Positions 17,225 to 26,210 of a DNA stretch of 64,000 bases are shown one piece after another. Within the stretch, counting starts at the first letter, position 1; every line of letters begins with the position of its first letter. This DNA comes from DTKD01 sp050948905. Its GTDB lineage: Bacteria; Armatimonadota; UBA5829. The stretch lies in NCBI GenBank assembly GCA_050948905.1, contig JBMNES010000001.1:1860001-1924000 (forward strand), given 5' to 3'. Both the position numbers and the translations under genes were made by a program. The notes beneath the pieces are model-generated. The model worked only from the letters and a program-made list of their open reading frames with translations. It was not told the origin of the DNA and ran no database searches.

Positions 17225-17253
17225 TTGCCATTGGCCTTACTGGGGAGTATAAT
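17225..17253 (+). promoter_or_regulatory. galE promoter
   Basis: TTGCCA (17225-17230), a spacer of 17, and a perfect TATAAT (17248-17253). It predicts a leader of about 105 bases ahead of galE. No terminator is evident between galE and thrS, so this promoter may also feed thrS. Confidence 0.7.
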
Positions 17254-17366
17254 GTGGCAGGTTCGAGTATTCACCCGGCACGGGCGCTCCCAATAGCCAT
17301 TGGACTGAACTGGGCGTTCGGTGCGATGGATTACGATATCTGCATCTTCTGGGAGGGCGTGTCTAA

Positions 17367-18353
17367 ATGGCGATTCTTGTTACCGGCGGGCTTGGTTATG
17401 TGGGCAGCCACGCCGTTAAGTTATTGGTCGAGCGAGGCGAGAAGGTTATCTGTCTCGACAACCTCATATTCGGCCACAAACAGGCCTCAAGCGGCAGTGA
17501 AATCGTCATAGGCGACATCGGCGATCAGGCTCTGCTTCGCCAGATATTCACTTCAAACAAAATCGACGCAGTTATGCACTTTGCTGCTTTTGCGGCAGTC
17601 GGTGAATCGGTGGCGGACCCTCAGAAATATTATCTCAATAACATATCCAAAAGCCTGGCAATGCTTCAGGTTATGCTGGAAAACGACGTCAAAATGATGA
17701 TCTTCTCATCCAGTGCGGCCACGTTCGGCGAGCCTGAAATCGTCCCGATTCCGGAGGATCATCCACAGGACCCGACAAACCCGTATGGTCGCTCGAAATT
17801 GATGCTCGAGCACATATTAAAAGAATACGAGCATGCTTACGGTCTCAGGTCGATCTCATTAAGATATTTCAACGCAGCCGGCGCGGACCCATCGGGCCTG
17901 ATCGGTGAGGACCACACGCCGGAGCATCATCTTATCCCGCTTATAATCCAGGCAGCTTTGGGACAGCGGCCGGATGTGAAGATATTCGGCACCGATTGGC
18001 CGACTCCAGACGGCACGTGCGTGAGGGACTACATTCACGTCACCGACCTCGCTCAAGCCCATCTGCTCGGTTTGGACGCGCTTCGGGCCGGAAAAGCCAC
18101 TACGGCTTACAATCTCGGCAACGGCAACGGCTATTCGGTAATGGAAGTCGTGAAAATGGTCGAAAAAGTATCCGGCAGGCAGGTTAAGGCGATACCATCC
18201 GACAGACGACCAGGAGACCCTGCGGTTCTAGTGGCCAGTTCGAAGAAGATTAGCGCCGAACTCGGCTGGAAACCGGCGTTTCCCGACCTTGAGTCGATAG
18301 TGAGCAGCGCATGGAACTGGCACCATGCCCATCCCGGCGGATACGGCGATTAA
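17367..18353 (+). CDS. galE: UDP-glucose 4-epimerase
   Basis: Interconverts UDP-glucose and UDP-galactose for galactose use and surface polysaccharide. The 328-residue extended SDR begins ILVTGGLGYVGSHAVKLL (NAD site), has FAAFAAVGESV, the catalytic pair in NPYGRSKLMLE (Tyr-x3-Lys), SLRYFNAAGADPSG, and the late CVRDYIHVTDLAQAH block. All are diagnostic of GalE. GGGAGGG precedes the ATG. Confidence 0.95.
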   Translation: MAILVTGGLGYVGSHAVKLLVERGEKVICLDNLIFGHKQASSGSEIVIGDIGDQALLRQIFTSNKIDAVMHFAAFAAVGESVADPQKYYLNNISKSLAMLQVMLENDVKMMIFSSSAATFGEPEIVPIPEDHPQDPTNPYGRSKLMLEHILKEYEHAYGLRSISLRYFNAAGADPSGLIGEDHTPEHHLIPLIIQAALGQRPDVKIFGTDWPTPDGTCVRDYIHVTDLAQAHLLGLDALRAGKATTAYNLGNGNGYSVMEVVKMVEKVSGRQVKAIPSDRRPGDPAVLVASSKKISAELGWKPAFPDLESIVSSAWNWHHAHPGGYGD

Positions 18354-18395
18354 TCACATTGAATAACCGATTATTTAAATATTGAAGGAAATGAA

Positions 18396-20111
18396 ATGGC
18401 TAGTTATGATATCGAAGCTCTAAGGCACAGCGCATCTCACGTAATGGCGCATGCGGTGAAGAACCTCTTTCCAGAGGCTCGAATAGCGATTGGCCCTGCG
18501 ATAGAGGAGGGGTTTTACTACGATTTCGGCGTAGAGCAGCCCTTCACTCCGGACGATCTCGAAAAAATAAGCGCTGAAATGGAGCAGGTTATCAAGGCGG
18601 CGCGGCCATTTGTGCGCAAGGAGATATCCCGCGAGCAGGCGTTGGAGATGTTCGCCGATGAGCCTTATAAGCTTGAATTGATCCAGGAACTGCCAGAAGA
18701 TGAAGCCATCAGCATATATGAAGAAGGTGACTTTGTCGACCTCTGCCGCGGGCCGCATATCGACAACGCCGGCGAGATCAAGGCGTTTAAGCTGCTCAAA
18801 TCCTCTGGCGCATATTGGCGAGGCGATGAGCGCAACGATATGCTGCAGCGCATCTATGGCACGGCATTTGCGTCTCAGGAAGAACTCGACGATTATCTCA
18901 AAATGCTGGAAGAAGCCGAAAAGCGTGACCATCGCAAGCTGGGACGCGAGCTTGACCTGTTCTCGCTTCAGGAAGAAGCGGGGCCGGGGCTGGTGTTCTG
19001 GCATCCTAAAGGCGCGCTGGTTCGCACTCTTATCGAAAATCACTGGCGAAGCGAGCATCTCAAAAACGGTTACGAACTGGTAATAACCCCGCACATCGCC
19101 CGCCAGGACCTGTGGCGCACCAGTGGCCATTTGGATTTCTTCACCGAGAACATGTATCAGCCGATGGATGTCGACGATACCCCGTATCTTATCAAGCCGA
19201 TGAACTGTCCGTTCCATCTGCTTATCTATAAATCCAGAGTGCGCAGCTATCGCGAGCTGCCGATCAGATGGGCTGAGCTTGGCACGGTTTATCGCTACGA
19301 GAGGTCTGGGGTATTGCACGGCCTCATGCGGGTGCGCGGGTTCACTCAGGACGACGCTCACATTATGTGCTCAAGGGATCAGCTTGATTCTGAGACCAAA
19401 CGAGTGCTGGAGTTCGTTTTGAGTATGCTCAGGCGATTCGGCTTCTCGGATTACGAAGTATTTCTTTCCACCAGGCCGGAGCACTCGGTCGGCGAGGATG
19501 ATGTATGGGAGCAGGCGACAGAGGCGTTGCGGTCGGCGCTGGAGGCTCAGGGATTATCTTATGAGGTCGACGAGGGCGGAGGCGCGTTCTACGGCCCTAA
19601 GATCGACGTGAAGATAAAAGACGCCATCGGCCGGGTCTGGCAATGCAGCACGATTCAGGTCGACTTCAACGAGCCGGAGCGATTCGATCTCACCTATGTC
19701 GGCCAGGACAACGCACATCACAGGCCTATTATGATTCACCGGGCGCTTTTGGGCTCGATGGAGCGATTTATGGGCGTGTTGATCGAGCACTACGCTGGTG
19801 CGTTCCCGCTGTGGCTGGCTCCGGTTCAGGCGGTGATGATACCCATCGCCGATCGCCACGCCGAGTATGCCCGTAAGGTCGCCGATGAACTCGCGCAGCA
19901 GGGCTTCAGGGTCGAGGTCGACGATCGCAACGAGAAAACAGGGTATAAGATTCGGGAGGCGCAGCTTCAGAAGATACCCTATATGCTGGTTGTGGGTGAC
20001 AGAGAGCAGGAGGTCGGAGCGGTGGCGGCTCGGTCTCGCGCAGAAGGTGACCTCGGAGCTATTAATGTCGCCGATCTGATAGAGCGGCTTAAAAAAGAGT
20101 TGACAGACTGA
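18396..20111 (+). CDS. thrS: Threonyl-tRNA synthetase lacking the TGS domain
   Basis: Charges tRNA-Thr with threonine. The protein is 571 residues, whereas the common bacterial form is about 640, because the N-terminal TGS domain is absent. The editing domain starts almost at residue 1, with H11-x3-H15 (RHSASHVMAH) and the later DLCRGPH. The class II core has MNCPFHLLIY, the motif 2 region and VQVDFNEPERFDLTYVGQDN-type sequence (split by differences), then the anticodon-binding domain. The ATG follows GAAGGAAATGA. No in-frame upstream extension could encode a TGS domain, since galE ends only 42 bases before. Confidence 0.96.
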   Translation: MASYDIEALRHSASHVMAHAVKNLFPEARIAIGPAIEEGFYYDFGVEQPFTPDDLEKISAEMEQVIKAARPFVRKEISREQALEMFADEPYKLELIQELPEDEAISIYEEGDFVDLCRGPHIDNAGEIKAFKLLKSSGAYWRGDERNDMLQRIYGTAFASQEELDDYLKMLEEAEKRDHRKLGRELDLFSLQEEAGPGLVFWHPKGALVRTLIENHWRSEHLKNGYELVITPHIARQDLWRTSGHLDFFTENMYQPMDVDDTPYLIKPMNCPFHLLIYKSRVRSYRELPIRWAELGTVYRYERSGVLHGLMRVRGFTQDDAHIMCSRDQLDSETKRVLEFVLSMLRRFGFSDYEVFLSTRPEHSVGEDDVWEQATEALRSALEAQGLSYEVDEGGGAFYGPKIDVKIKDAIGRVWQCSTIQVDFNEPERFDLTYVGQDNAHHRPIMIHRALLGSMERFMGVLIEHYAGAFPLWLAPVQAVMIPIADRHAEYARKVADELAQQGFRVEVDDRNEKTGYKIREAQLQKIPYMLVVGDREQEVGAVAARSRAEGDLGAINVADLIERLKKELTD

Positions 20112-20129
20112 TAGGGTTTTCGCTATACT
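20100..20129 (+). promoter_or_regulatory. Promoter of the infC-rpmI-rplT-pheST operon
   Basis: A consensus TTGACA (20100-20105), an 18-base spacer, and TATACT (20124-20129). The -35 lies inside the last codons of thrS. It would give a leader of about 65 bases before infC, in which an autoregulatory L20 or IF3 site could lie. Confidence 0.8.
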
Positions 20130-20202
20130 TATTTCCGTCTTGTCGGTTGGGCGGTCGTTTCGACTCGTGTGGCCGGCTAATCTCTTTAGAGGTGATGTAC
20201 AA

Positions 20203-20724
20203 ATAGCCAAGGACCTCAGGGTTAATGAGCGCATTCGGGCGCGCGAAGTCCGATTAATTGATGAGAACGGTGCTCAAGTCGGCGTCGTCCCGTTCCGCGA
20301 AGCGCTGGATACCGCTCGGCAGCGCGGACTCGATATTATCGAGGTCTCGCCGACCGCCAATCCGCCTGTTTGCCGCATAATGGACTACGGCAAATACAAG
20401 TATGAACTTGGCAAGCGGGAGCGGGAGGCTCAGAAGAAGCAGCGAATGTCCGATATTAAAGGCATTCGCATGCGACCGGGTACCGACGAGCATGATTTCC
20501 AGTTCAAACTGCGCAACGCTCTCAAGTTCCTTAAAGAGGGACACAAAGTTAAGGTGACGGTGATCTTCCGAAGCAGGGAGTTCACCCATCCGGAGTTTGC
20601 CAGAGAGTCGTTGAGCAGAATGGCGGAAGTGGCCAAGGAACAAAATCTGGGCACCGTTGAGAAGCCCGCGTCGATGGAAGGCAGGACAATGACGTTGATC
20701 CTGGCTCCTATCGTAGAGAAATAG
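20203..20724 (+). CDS. infC: Translation initiation factor IF-3
   Basis: Binds the 30S subunit and discriminates against wrong start codons and initiator tRNAs. The conserved start AKDLRVNERIRAREVRLID, the linker DYGKYKYELGKREREAQKKQ and the C-terminal domain (GTDEHDFQFKLRNALKFL) are intact. No ATG is available. ATA at 20203 lies 7 bases after AGAGGTGA and gives a 173-residue protein of normal length. Upstream TTG or GTG codons (20140, 20167) lack ribosome sites and would add non-conserved residues. A rare start codon is a known device for IF-3 self-regulation, so ATA here is biologically sensible. Confidence 0.95.
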   Translation: MAKDLRVNERIRAREVRLIDENGAQVGVVPFREALDTARQRGLDIIEVSPTANPPVCRIMDYGKYKYELGKREREAQKKQRMSDIKGIRMRPGTDEHDFQFKLRNALKFLKEGHKVKVTVIFRSREFTHPEFARESLSRMAEVAKEQNLGTVEKPASMEGRTMTLILAPIVEK

Positions 20725-20774
20725 CATAGATAGCATGGCTCCTTTGCAGGAGTACGATAACGAGGTATTGATAA

Positions 20775-20972
20775 GTGCCGAAACTGAAGACAAGTAAGAC
20801 AGCGGCGAAGCGATTCGAAATAACAGGCAAGGGTAAGATACGCCGCAGCAACACAGGCATGAACCACTTGAAGATGAGAAAGTCTGCCGCCGCAAAACGC
20901 CGACTGTCGCTTAAGTCGGGCGTGACGACCGGAGAGACCAAAATCATCAAGAGACTGGTTCCGGGTCTGTAA
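20775..20972 (+). CDS. rpmI: 50S ribosomal protein L35
   Basis: A 65-residue basic ribosomal protein beginning MPKLKTSKTAAKRF, with the conserved KIRRSNTGMNHLKMRKSAAA centre. Start is GTG. It lies in the standard infC-rpmI-rplT order; 76 bases separate it from rplT. Confidence 0.97.
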   Translation: MPKLKTSKTAAKRFEITGKGKIRRSNTGMNHLKMRKSAAAKRRLSLKSGVTTGETKIIKRLVPGL

Positions 20973-21048
20973 TTTCATCGACACAGCAGCGGGGCGGCCG
21001 GTATGACCGATGCCTCGGATTTTTGATAGCAAGGGAGAAGCAAAATAG

Positions 21049-21411
21049 ATGCCACGCGTAAAACGTGGGACAATGACGCATAAGCGTCACCATAAAGTCC
21101 TAAAAGCCGCCAGCGGCTACTGGGGTGGTAAGAGTCGGCTCTTCAAAACCGCAAAAGAAGCGGTTATGAAGTCCGGTAACTATGCCTACCGAGACAGGCG
21201 GAACAAAAAACGAGACTTCCGCCGATTGTGGATAACGCGGATCAGCGCGGGTTGCCGCGCAAGCGGAATGCCTTACAGCAGGTTTATGGAAGGCTTGAGG
21301 AAAGCCGGAATTGACCTTGATAGGAAAGTGCTTGCGGATATGGCGATCGCAGACGCACAGAGCTTCGCCACTCTTGTTGAGACGGCAAGAAGCCAAATCG
21401 TGACCGCGTAG
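21049..21411 (+). CDS. rplT: 50S ribosomal protein L20
   Basis: A 120-residue protein that binds 23S rRNA early in 50S assembly and in many bacteria represses its own operon. It begins MPRVKRGTMTHKRHHKVLKA and shows RDRRNKKRDFRRLWITRI, both diagnostic. A 178-base structured gap separates it from pheS. Confidence 0.97.
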   Translation: MPRVKRGTMTHKRHHKVLKAASGYWGGKSRLFKTAKEAVMKSGNYAYRDRRNKKRDFRRLWITRISAGCRASGMPYSRFMEGLRKAGIDLDRKVLADMAIADAQSFATLVETARSQIVTA

Positions 21412-21455
21412 AGAACTCGCCCGCACACGTGGGCCACAGCAAAAGACAATTTCGC

Positions 21456-21567
21456 CCAGCGTCCAATAGCCTAAGGACGAACATGACGCTATACGCACTG
21501 TCCTTGCGGTGATTAAACCGAAAGCTTTGCGTAAGCCGGAGTTCGGTCGTATGCAATTGGACGCTGG
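21456..21567 (+). promoter_or_regulatory. Candidate three-stem structured RNA between rplT and pheS
   Basis: A perfect 12-bp stem, CCAGCGTCCAAT (21456-21467) with ATTGGACGCTGG (21556-21567), closes a 112-base unit. Inside are a second stem AAGGAC/GTCCTT (21473-21478 and 21500-21505) and a third, ACCGAA/TTCGGT (21517-21522 and 21542-21547), which itself holds GCTT/AAGC. This is a clean multi-branch fold 22 bases ahead of the pheS start. No T-box motif, terminator T-run or known riboswitch core is visible. It could regulate pheST or be a processing site; function unknown. Confidence 0.6.
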
Positions 21568-21589
21568 TGCTTTAAGAGGCCTGTAACTG

Positions 21590-22615
21590 ATGAGTGAATC
21601 TGATAACCTGGAACAGTTGGCCAATTTGGCGATGCAGAGAGTGGCACAGGCTACCACATCCGCCGAACTCGACGCCATCGACACCGAATATCTCGGCAGA
21701 AAAGGCGAACTTACGCTGCAACTGCGTAAAATCGGGTCGTTGCCTGCAGAACAACGCAAGGGATTCGGCCAGGCAGTCAACGTCCTCAAGGAGCGCATTA
21801 CTGAGGCGATTGAGAACCGAAAACAACAAATCGCCGGAACAGAGATAGACGCAAAGCTGGCAGCGGAGGCTATCGACATCACGCTGCCGGGCAGGTTCTA
21901 TCGCATCGGCAGGCCGCATATTCTCGTTCAGACGCTGGACAAAATAAAAGATATCTTCGTCAGGCTCGGCTATGATATCGTCGAAAGCCCGGAAGTCGAG
22001 TCCTATCATTACAATTTCGAGGCCCTCAACTACCCGCTCGACCACCCCGCCATCGATGAGCAAATGAGTTTCTATATCACCGACGATCGTCTGCTGCGCA
22101 CCCATACGACTGCCTATCAGCACAGGCAGATGGAGAAGCGCAAGCCGCCGATTATGGTCTGCACTATGGGCAAATGCTACCGTGTCGACGCTGTAGACGC
22201 GACCCACGGGCATACTTTCCATCAGGTGGACTGCTTCTGTGTGGATCGTGGGATCACGATGGCCGACCTTAAGGGCACTCTATATCAATTCGCGGTAGGG
22301 CTGTTCGGCCCAAAGACGAATGTGCGGTTCCGGCCGGACTTCTTCCCATTCGTTGAGCCAGGCGCTGAGGTTGCAGTGACCTGCTCGATCTGCGCTGGAG
22401 AGGGCTGCAACGTATGTAAGGGTAGCGGCTGGTTGGAGCTTGCGGGCGCGGGGATGATCCACCCAAACGTGCTGGAGGGCGCGGGCATCGACTCCGAGGA
22501 ATACACGGGCTTCGCATTCGGATTCGGCATTGAGCGAATGCCGATGGTGCAGCATGGCATCGACGATTTGCGCCTGTTTATGGATAACGATTTGAGATTT
22601 CTGAGGCAACTGTAG
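21590..22615 (+). CDS. pheS: Phenylalanyl-tRNA synthetase alpha chain
   Basis: Catalytic subunit of the alpha2-beta2 enzyme that charges tRNA-Phe. The 341-residue length is normal. It has the N-terminal coiled-coil arm, the class II motifs around RTHTTAYQHRQM and HTFHQVDCFCVDRGITM, and the closing AGAGMIHPNVL plus GFAFGFGIERMPM. The pair CSICAGEGCNVCKGSGW is a Cys-rich insertion seen in many PheS proteins. The stop lies three bases before pheT. Confidence 0.97.
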   Translation: MSESDNLEQLANLAMQRVAQATTSAELDAIDTEYLGRKGELTLQLRKIGSLPAEQRKGFGQAVNVLKERITEAIENRKQQIAGTEIDAKLAAEAIDITLPGRFYRIGRPHILVQTLDKIKDIFVRLGYDIVESPEVESYHYNFEALNYPLDHPAIDEQMSFYITDDRLLRTHTTAYQHRQMEKRKPPIMVCTMGKCYRVDAVDATHGHTFHQVDCFCVDRGITMADLKGTLYQFAVGLFGPKTNVRFRPDFFPFVEPGAEVAVTCSICAGEGCNVCKGSGWLELAGAGMIHPNVLEGAGIDSEEYTGFAFGFGIERMPMVQHGIDDLRLFMDNDLRFLRQL

Positions 22616-22618
22616 GCT

Positions 22619-24664
22619 ATGAAACTGCCGATTAGCTGGTTAAAAGAATTGATCGACTTCAACTGTCCGCTTGATGAACTCGCCGACAAGCTGACTATGG
22701 CGGGTCTGGAGGTTGAAGAGGTTACTCAGATAGGGGACGAAACGGTTTTCGACGTCAAGGTGACGCCGAACAGGGGTGACTGGCTTTCGGTGCTCGGCGT
22801 CGCCAGGGAAGCAGCGCCTCTTGTCGGCGCAAGCGTGAAGATGCCTGAGCCCAAGGTCACCGGCACTGCTCCTGCGGCTTCAGAACTCGTCTCTATCGAG
22901 ATAAAAGACCCAGATTTGTGCGGTCGGTATGTCGGAGTGGTGGTGCGCGGCGCAAAGATCGAGCCATCTCCGGATTGGATGCAGGCTAGGCTAATCGCGG
23001 CCGGTATGCGCCCGATTAATAATATAGTCGATGTCACCAACTACGTTATGCTGGAGCTTGGCCAGCCTCTGCACGCATTTGACCTCGATCTTCTCAACAG
23101 TTCTCGAGTGGTCGTTCGCAGGGCGAAAAAAGGCGAAAAGATTACCTCTTTGGACGGCACACCGCGTGACCTTTGCGAGGATATGCTGGTTATCGCGGAC
23201 GCCGATCGGCCAGTGGCGATCGCTGGTGTTATGGGCGGATTGGATACTGAGATCAGTGAGAACACCAAAGACATTCTCATAGAAGCCGCCAATTTCGCCG
23301 GCACAAGCATCCGTCGCACTTCTAAGCATCTCGGTATGGTCACTGAGGCTTCCTACAGGTTTGAACGCGGCGTCGATCCATCCGTAGCCGACGTTGCCGC
23401 TCTGCGCGCTGCCGAGCTTATGTGCGAGATCGCCGGAGGAAAGGCTGCCGAGGGCGTTGTCGACGTATACCCAACCCCTGCCGAAGCTCGTCAGGTCACG
23501 ACAAGGGTAGAGAGGGCAAATGCTATGTTAGGCATCAACCTCTCGGCGGAGTCTATGGTGGATTACCTGAACGGTCTTCACATTAAGACGACCCTGAACG
23601 GCGATATCCTCACATCCACAGTTCCCACGTTCCGACCGGATGTGACTAGAGAAATAGATGTCATTGAGGAAATAGGTCGTGCGTATGGCTATGAAAACCT
23701 GCCGATGACGTTGCCAAAGGCCCAAAAGCAGGGTTCGGACAGCAAAGAGGGCCTGTTCAGGGACCGCGTCCGCCGCATCCTTATGTCCTGCGGAGGCCAG
23801 GAAGTGCTGACCCACAGCCTTGTCGACAGCGACCTGGCTGAAATATACGGAAGGTCAGATCAGATAATCCGCCTTCGCAATATCCTCACCGAGGATACCG
23901 ATTCCATGCGCCCTATGATCACGCCGAACCTGTTGGGAGTCATCGAGCGCAACCAATCCCACGGAATAAACGACATCTGTATTTTCGAGATCGGCAAAGT
24001 ATATTTGAAAACGCCAGGCGGCGAGCTTATCGAGAAGTTAGCCATATCAGGAGCTGTGGCTGGCAATTTGTGGCGCAGTTCGTGGAGTCTGCCGACCGGT
24101 GCGCTGGAATCAGACTTTTTCATCTGCAAAGGGATTGTAGAGAGCCTGTTTGACGCCCTTGGGGTAACGCAGGTGCAGTATATTGAATCTGACGACCCTC
24201 TTCTGCACCCCACCAGACGCGGTCGGATTCTTATAAACGGCGTCGAGGTCGGTATAATCGGCGAGGTCGCGCCGAGTGTTGCCGAAGAGCTAGATCTGAA
24301 ATGTCGGGTTAACGTCTACGAATTAGACTTCGAGACCCTTATGAGCTTCGTGCCGGATACGCTAACCTACCGGCACGTGGCAAAATATCCCGCACTGCAC
24401 AGGCACATGGCTGTTGTGGTGCCGGACGACGTAAAATACGAGCGATTAGAGGCGATAATAGCCGAATCCGGCAAGGGTTATATCGAACAAATCAGATTGC
24501 TGGATGTATATAGAGGCGAGCAGGTAGGAACAGGACGTGCCAGCCTGACGGTCTCCATGGTTTTTAGGTCTCCTGAAAAAACTCTGACCGACGAGGAAGT
24601 CAACTCTGTTCTGGGTTCCGTAAAGGAAGCCCTGACTCGCGATATCGGAGCCGGTTTCAGATAA
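22619..24664 (+). CDS. pheT: Phenylalanyl-tRNA synthetase beta chain lacking the EMAP-like domain
   Basis: The beta subunit, which edits Tyr-tRNA-Phe and recognises the tRNA. It is 681 residues against about 790-800 in most bacteria. The first block (WLKELIDFNCPLDELADKL, then LEVEEVTQ) is followed at once by VFDVKVTPNRGDWLSVLG, so the EMAPII-type tRNA-binding domain normally inserted after residue 40 is missing. The B3/B4 editing, B5, core (RPDVTREIDVIEEIGRAYGY) and C-terminal ferredoxin-fold anticodon domain are present. It is translationally close to pheS. Confidence 0.96.
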   Translation: MKLPISWLKELIDFNCPLDELADKLTMAGLEVEEVTQIGDETVFDVKVTPNRGDWLSVLGVAREAAPLVGASVKMPEPKVTGTAPAASELVSIEIKDPDLCGRYVGVVVRGAKIEPSPDWMQARLIAAGMRPINNIVDVTNYVMLELGQPLHAFDLDLLNSSRVVVRRAKKGEKITSLDGTPRDLCEDMLVIADADRPVAIAGVMGGLDTEISENTKDILIEAANFAGTSIRRTSKHLGMVTEASYRFERGVDPSVADVAALRAAELMCEIAGGKAAEGVVDVYPTPAEARQVTTRVERANAMLGINLSAESMVDYLNGLHIKTTLNGDILTSTVPTFRPDVTREIDVIEEIGRAYGYENLPMTLPKAQKQGSDSKEGLFRDRVRRILMSCGGQEVLTHSLVDSDLAEIYGRSDQIIRLRNILTEDTDSMRPMITPNLLGVIERNQSHGINDICIFEIGKVYLKTPGGELIEKLAISGAVAGNLWRSSWSLPTGALESDFFICKGIVESLFDALGVTQVQYIESDDPLLHPTRRGRILINGVEVGIIGEVAPSVAEELDLKCRVNVYELDFETLMSFVPDTLTYRHVAKYPALHRHMAVVVPDDVKYERLEAIIAESGKGYIEQIRLLDVYRGEQVGTGRASLTVSMVFRSPEKTLTDEEVNSVLGSVKEALTRDIGAGFR

Positions 24665-24701
24665 TATCGCTGGCCGGCCGACTGTAACAGAGTGTTTTGC
24701 T

Positions 24702-26210
24702 ATGAACAGCGTGCCGATGGCATACAGGGTTTTTCGCTGGACTACAGTGGCTTTAGCTGCCCTGCTGGCGTGGGTGACGTGGAAGGTCTACCCCGCCAAC
24801 AGCGCCTATTTCGCCTCCGTGGTCTGGTTCTTTGCTGTCGGATTGTTAGCTGAACTCTTCGTTAAAGGCCAGGACAACGAGAACCGAACCGAGATTACCC
24901 CGAGTGCCCCCATCTACTGGGCTGCGGCGTGCATATTTGGCCCGGCTCAGGCCATAGTCATCTGCCTTCTTAGCTCTCTGAGCGCCGAGTTGGTCGGATT
25001 AGCCGCTTATGTTATCGTCCGTCGGGCTGGCAGCGAAGTATCTTTGCCCAGGATGAAACGGATCAGCGAGTGTTGGGAACACAGACTCGGCGGCGGGTTA
25101 GGCAAGATGCTGGGCATGACGTTAGGCTGCCCGTGCTCGTTAGTGCTATCAATAGGCGTCGCCTCAGTTGTATACCATTGGCTCGGTGGGGCCTATTTGC
25201 TCAAAGGGTTGCCTACGGATATATGGTTTGGTTTTGTAATACCATTCCTCGGATTAGCGACCACTGCGATAGTGCTGGATGTCTTTCAAAATGCTATTGC
25301 CGCTGTCTTATTCGATCCCTTGCCGGATCTCAACGGCTTCGGTTGGCTTGGTCGATTGCACACAGTCATCATAGGCAACGAACTCCCTCTAATCCCGCCT
25401 CAGAGCCTTTTGGTCTTAGTGTCTTTGATGCTGGCGTATTTATATGTCCACATCGGGGCCTGGGCGTTCGTGCTCACGAGTCTGCCGCTTATCGCTTTGC
25501 GTGACTATTATTATCAGCGAATCGCCGAGGAGTCCGCCTATCTCGACACCATAACTACGCTTGCCACCTATATGCAGCACTATCATCCATATACGCGAGG
25601 TCACCTCAAGCGAGTGGCCGATATGTCCAAAAAGCTCGCCAGAGAACTCAGACTTCCTGCCGAGAGCATCAACAATATAACCATCGCCGGTCTTTTGCAC
25701 GACATTGGCAAAATCGGAGTCAGCGAGGAGATTCTAAACAAAACCTCTGAGCTGATGCCCGAAGAATGGGATATGATTAAAGAGCACCCGGACAAAGGTG
25801 CGGAGATTATCAGCCACCTCGATTTCGTCGACGGCATAGTCGACTGGATTCGATATCACCACAAATGGCACGACGGGCGAGGCTATCCTGAGACCACAAA
25901 ACACGCCACTATCCCGATCGAGGCCTCGATTATCGCGGTGGCGGATTCCTTCGACGCGATGACCGATGACAGGGAGCTTTCGTTAGAATGGGTTTGCGAT
26001 GCCTGCGGATATGAGCCGCACGGCAGCGATCGCCCGGCGCAGTGTCCGATTTGCGGTGCCATAAAACGACGCACATACAGAGTGCCGAGGACTCTGCAGG
26101 GAGCCATAGATGAGCTTAAAAAAGGCAGTGGCACACAATTTCATCCGATGGTAGTGCGCGCGTTTCTCAGTATGCTGGAGAGAGAGGGGGTGCGGCAGGA
26201 TGCTTGCTGA
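24702..26210 (+). CDS. Membrane HD-GYP phosphodiesterase with zinc-binding insertion
   Basis: A 502-residue protein with about six N-terminal membrane helices (to about residue 268) of no named sensor type, then an HD-GYP domain, the class that hydrolyses cyclic-di-GMP. The catalytic motif is LLHDIGK (H333, D334), and the GYP motif HHKWHDGRGYP is at 386-396. Between DAMTDDREL and YRVPRT, where the family normally runs straight through, there is a 34-residue insertion with C432-x2-C435 and C448-x2-C451, a likely zinc knuckle. It overlaps the next HD-GYP gene by 11 bases. Confidence 0.9.
   Translation: MNSVPMAYRVFRWTTVALAALLAWVTWKVYPANSAYFASVVWFFAVGLLAELFVKGQDNENRTEITPSAPIYWAAACIFGPAQAIVICLLSSLSAELVGLAAYVIVRRAGSEVSLPRMKRISECWEHRLGGGLGKMLGMTLGCPCSLVLSIGVASVVYHWLGGAYLLKGLPTDIWFGFVIPFLGLATTAIVLDVFQNAIAAVLFDPLPDLNGFGWLGRLHTVIIGNELPLIPPQSLLVLVSLMLAYLYVHIGAWAFVLTSLPLIALRDYYYQRIAEESAYLDTITTLATYMQHYHPYTRGHLKRVADMSKKLARELRLPAESINNITIAGLLHDIGKIGVSEEILNKTSELMPEEWDMIKEHPDKGAEIISHLDFVDGIVDWIRYHHKWHDGRGYPETTKHATIPIEASIIAVADSFDAMTDDRELSLEWVCDACGYEPHGSDRPAQCPICGAIKRRTYRVPRTLQGAIDELKKGSGTQFHPMVVRAFLSMLEREGVRQDAC

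Noticed and set aside
21412..21589. T-box leader for pheS
   Set aside because: No T-box consensus, no terminator/antiterminator pair and no T-run; the fold is different.
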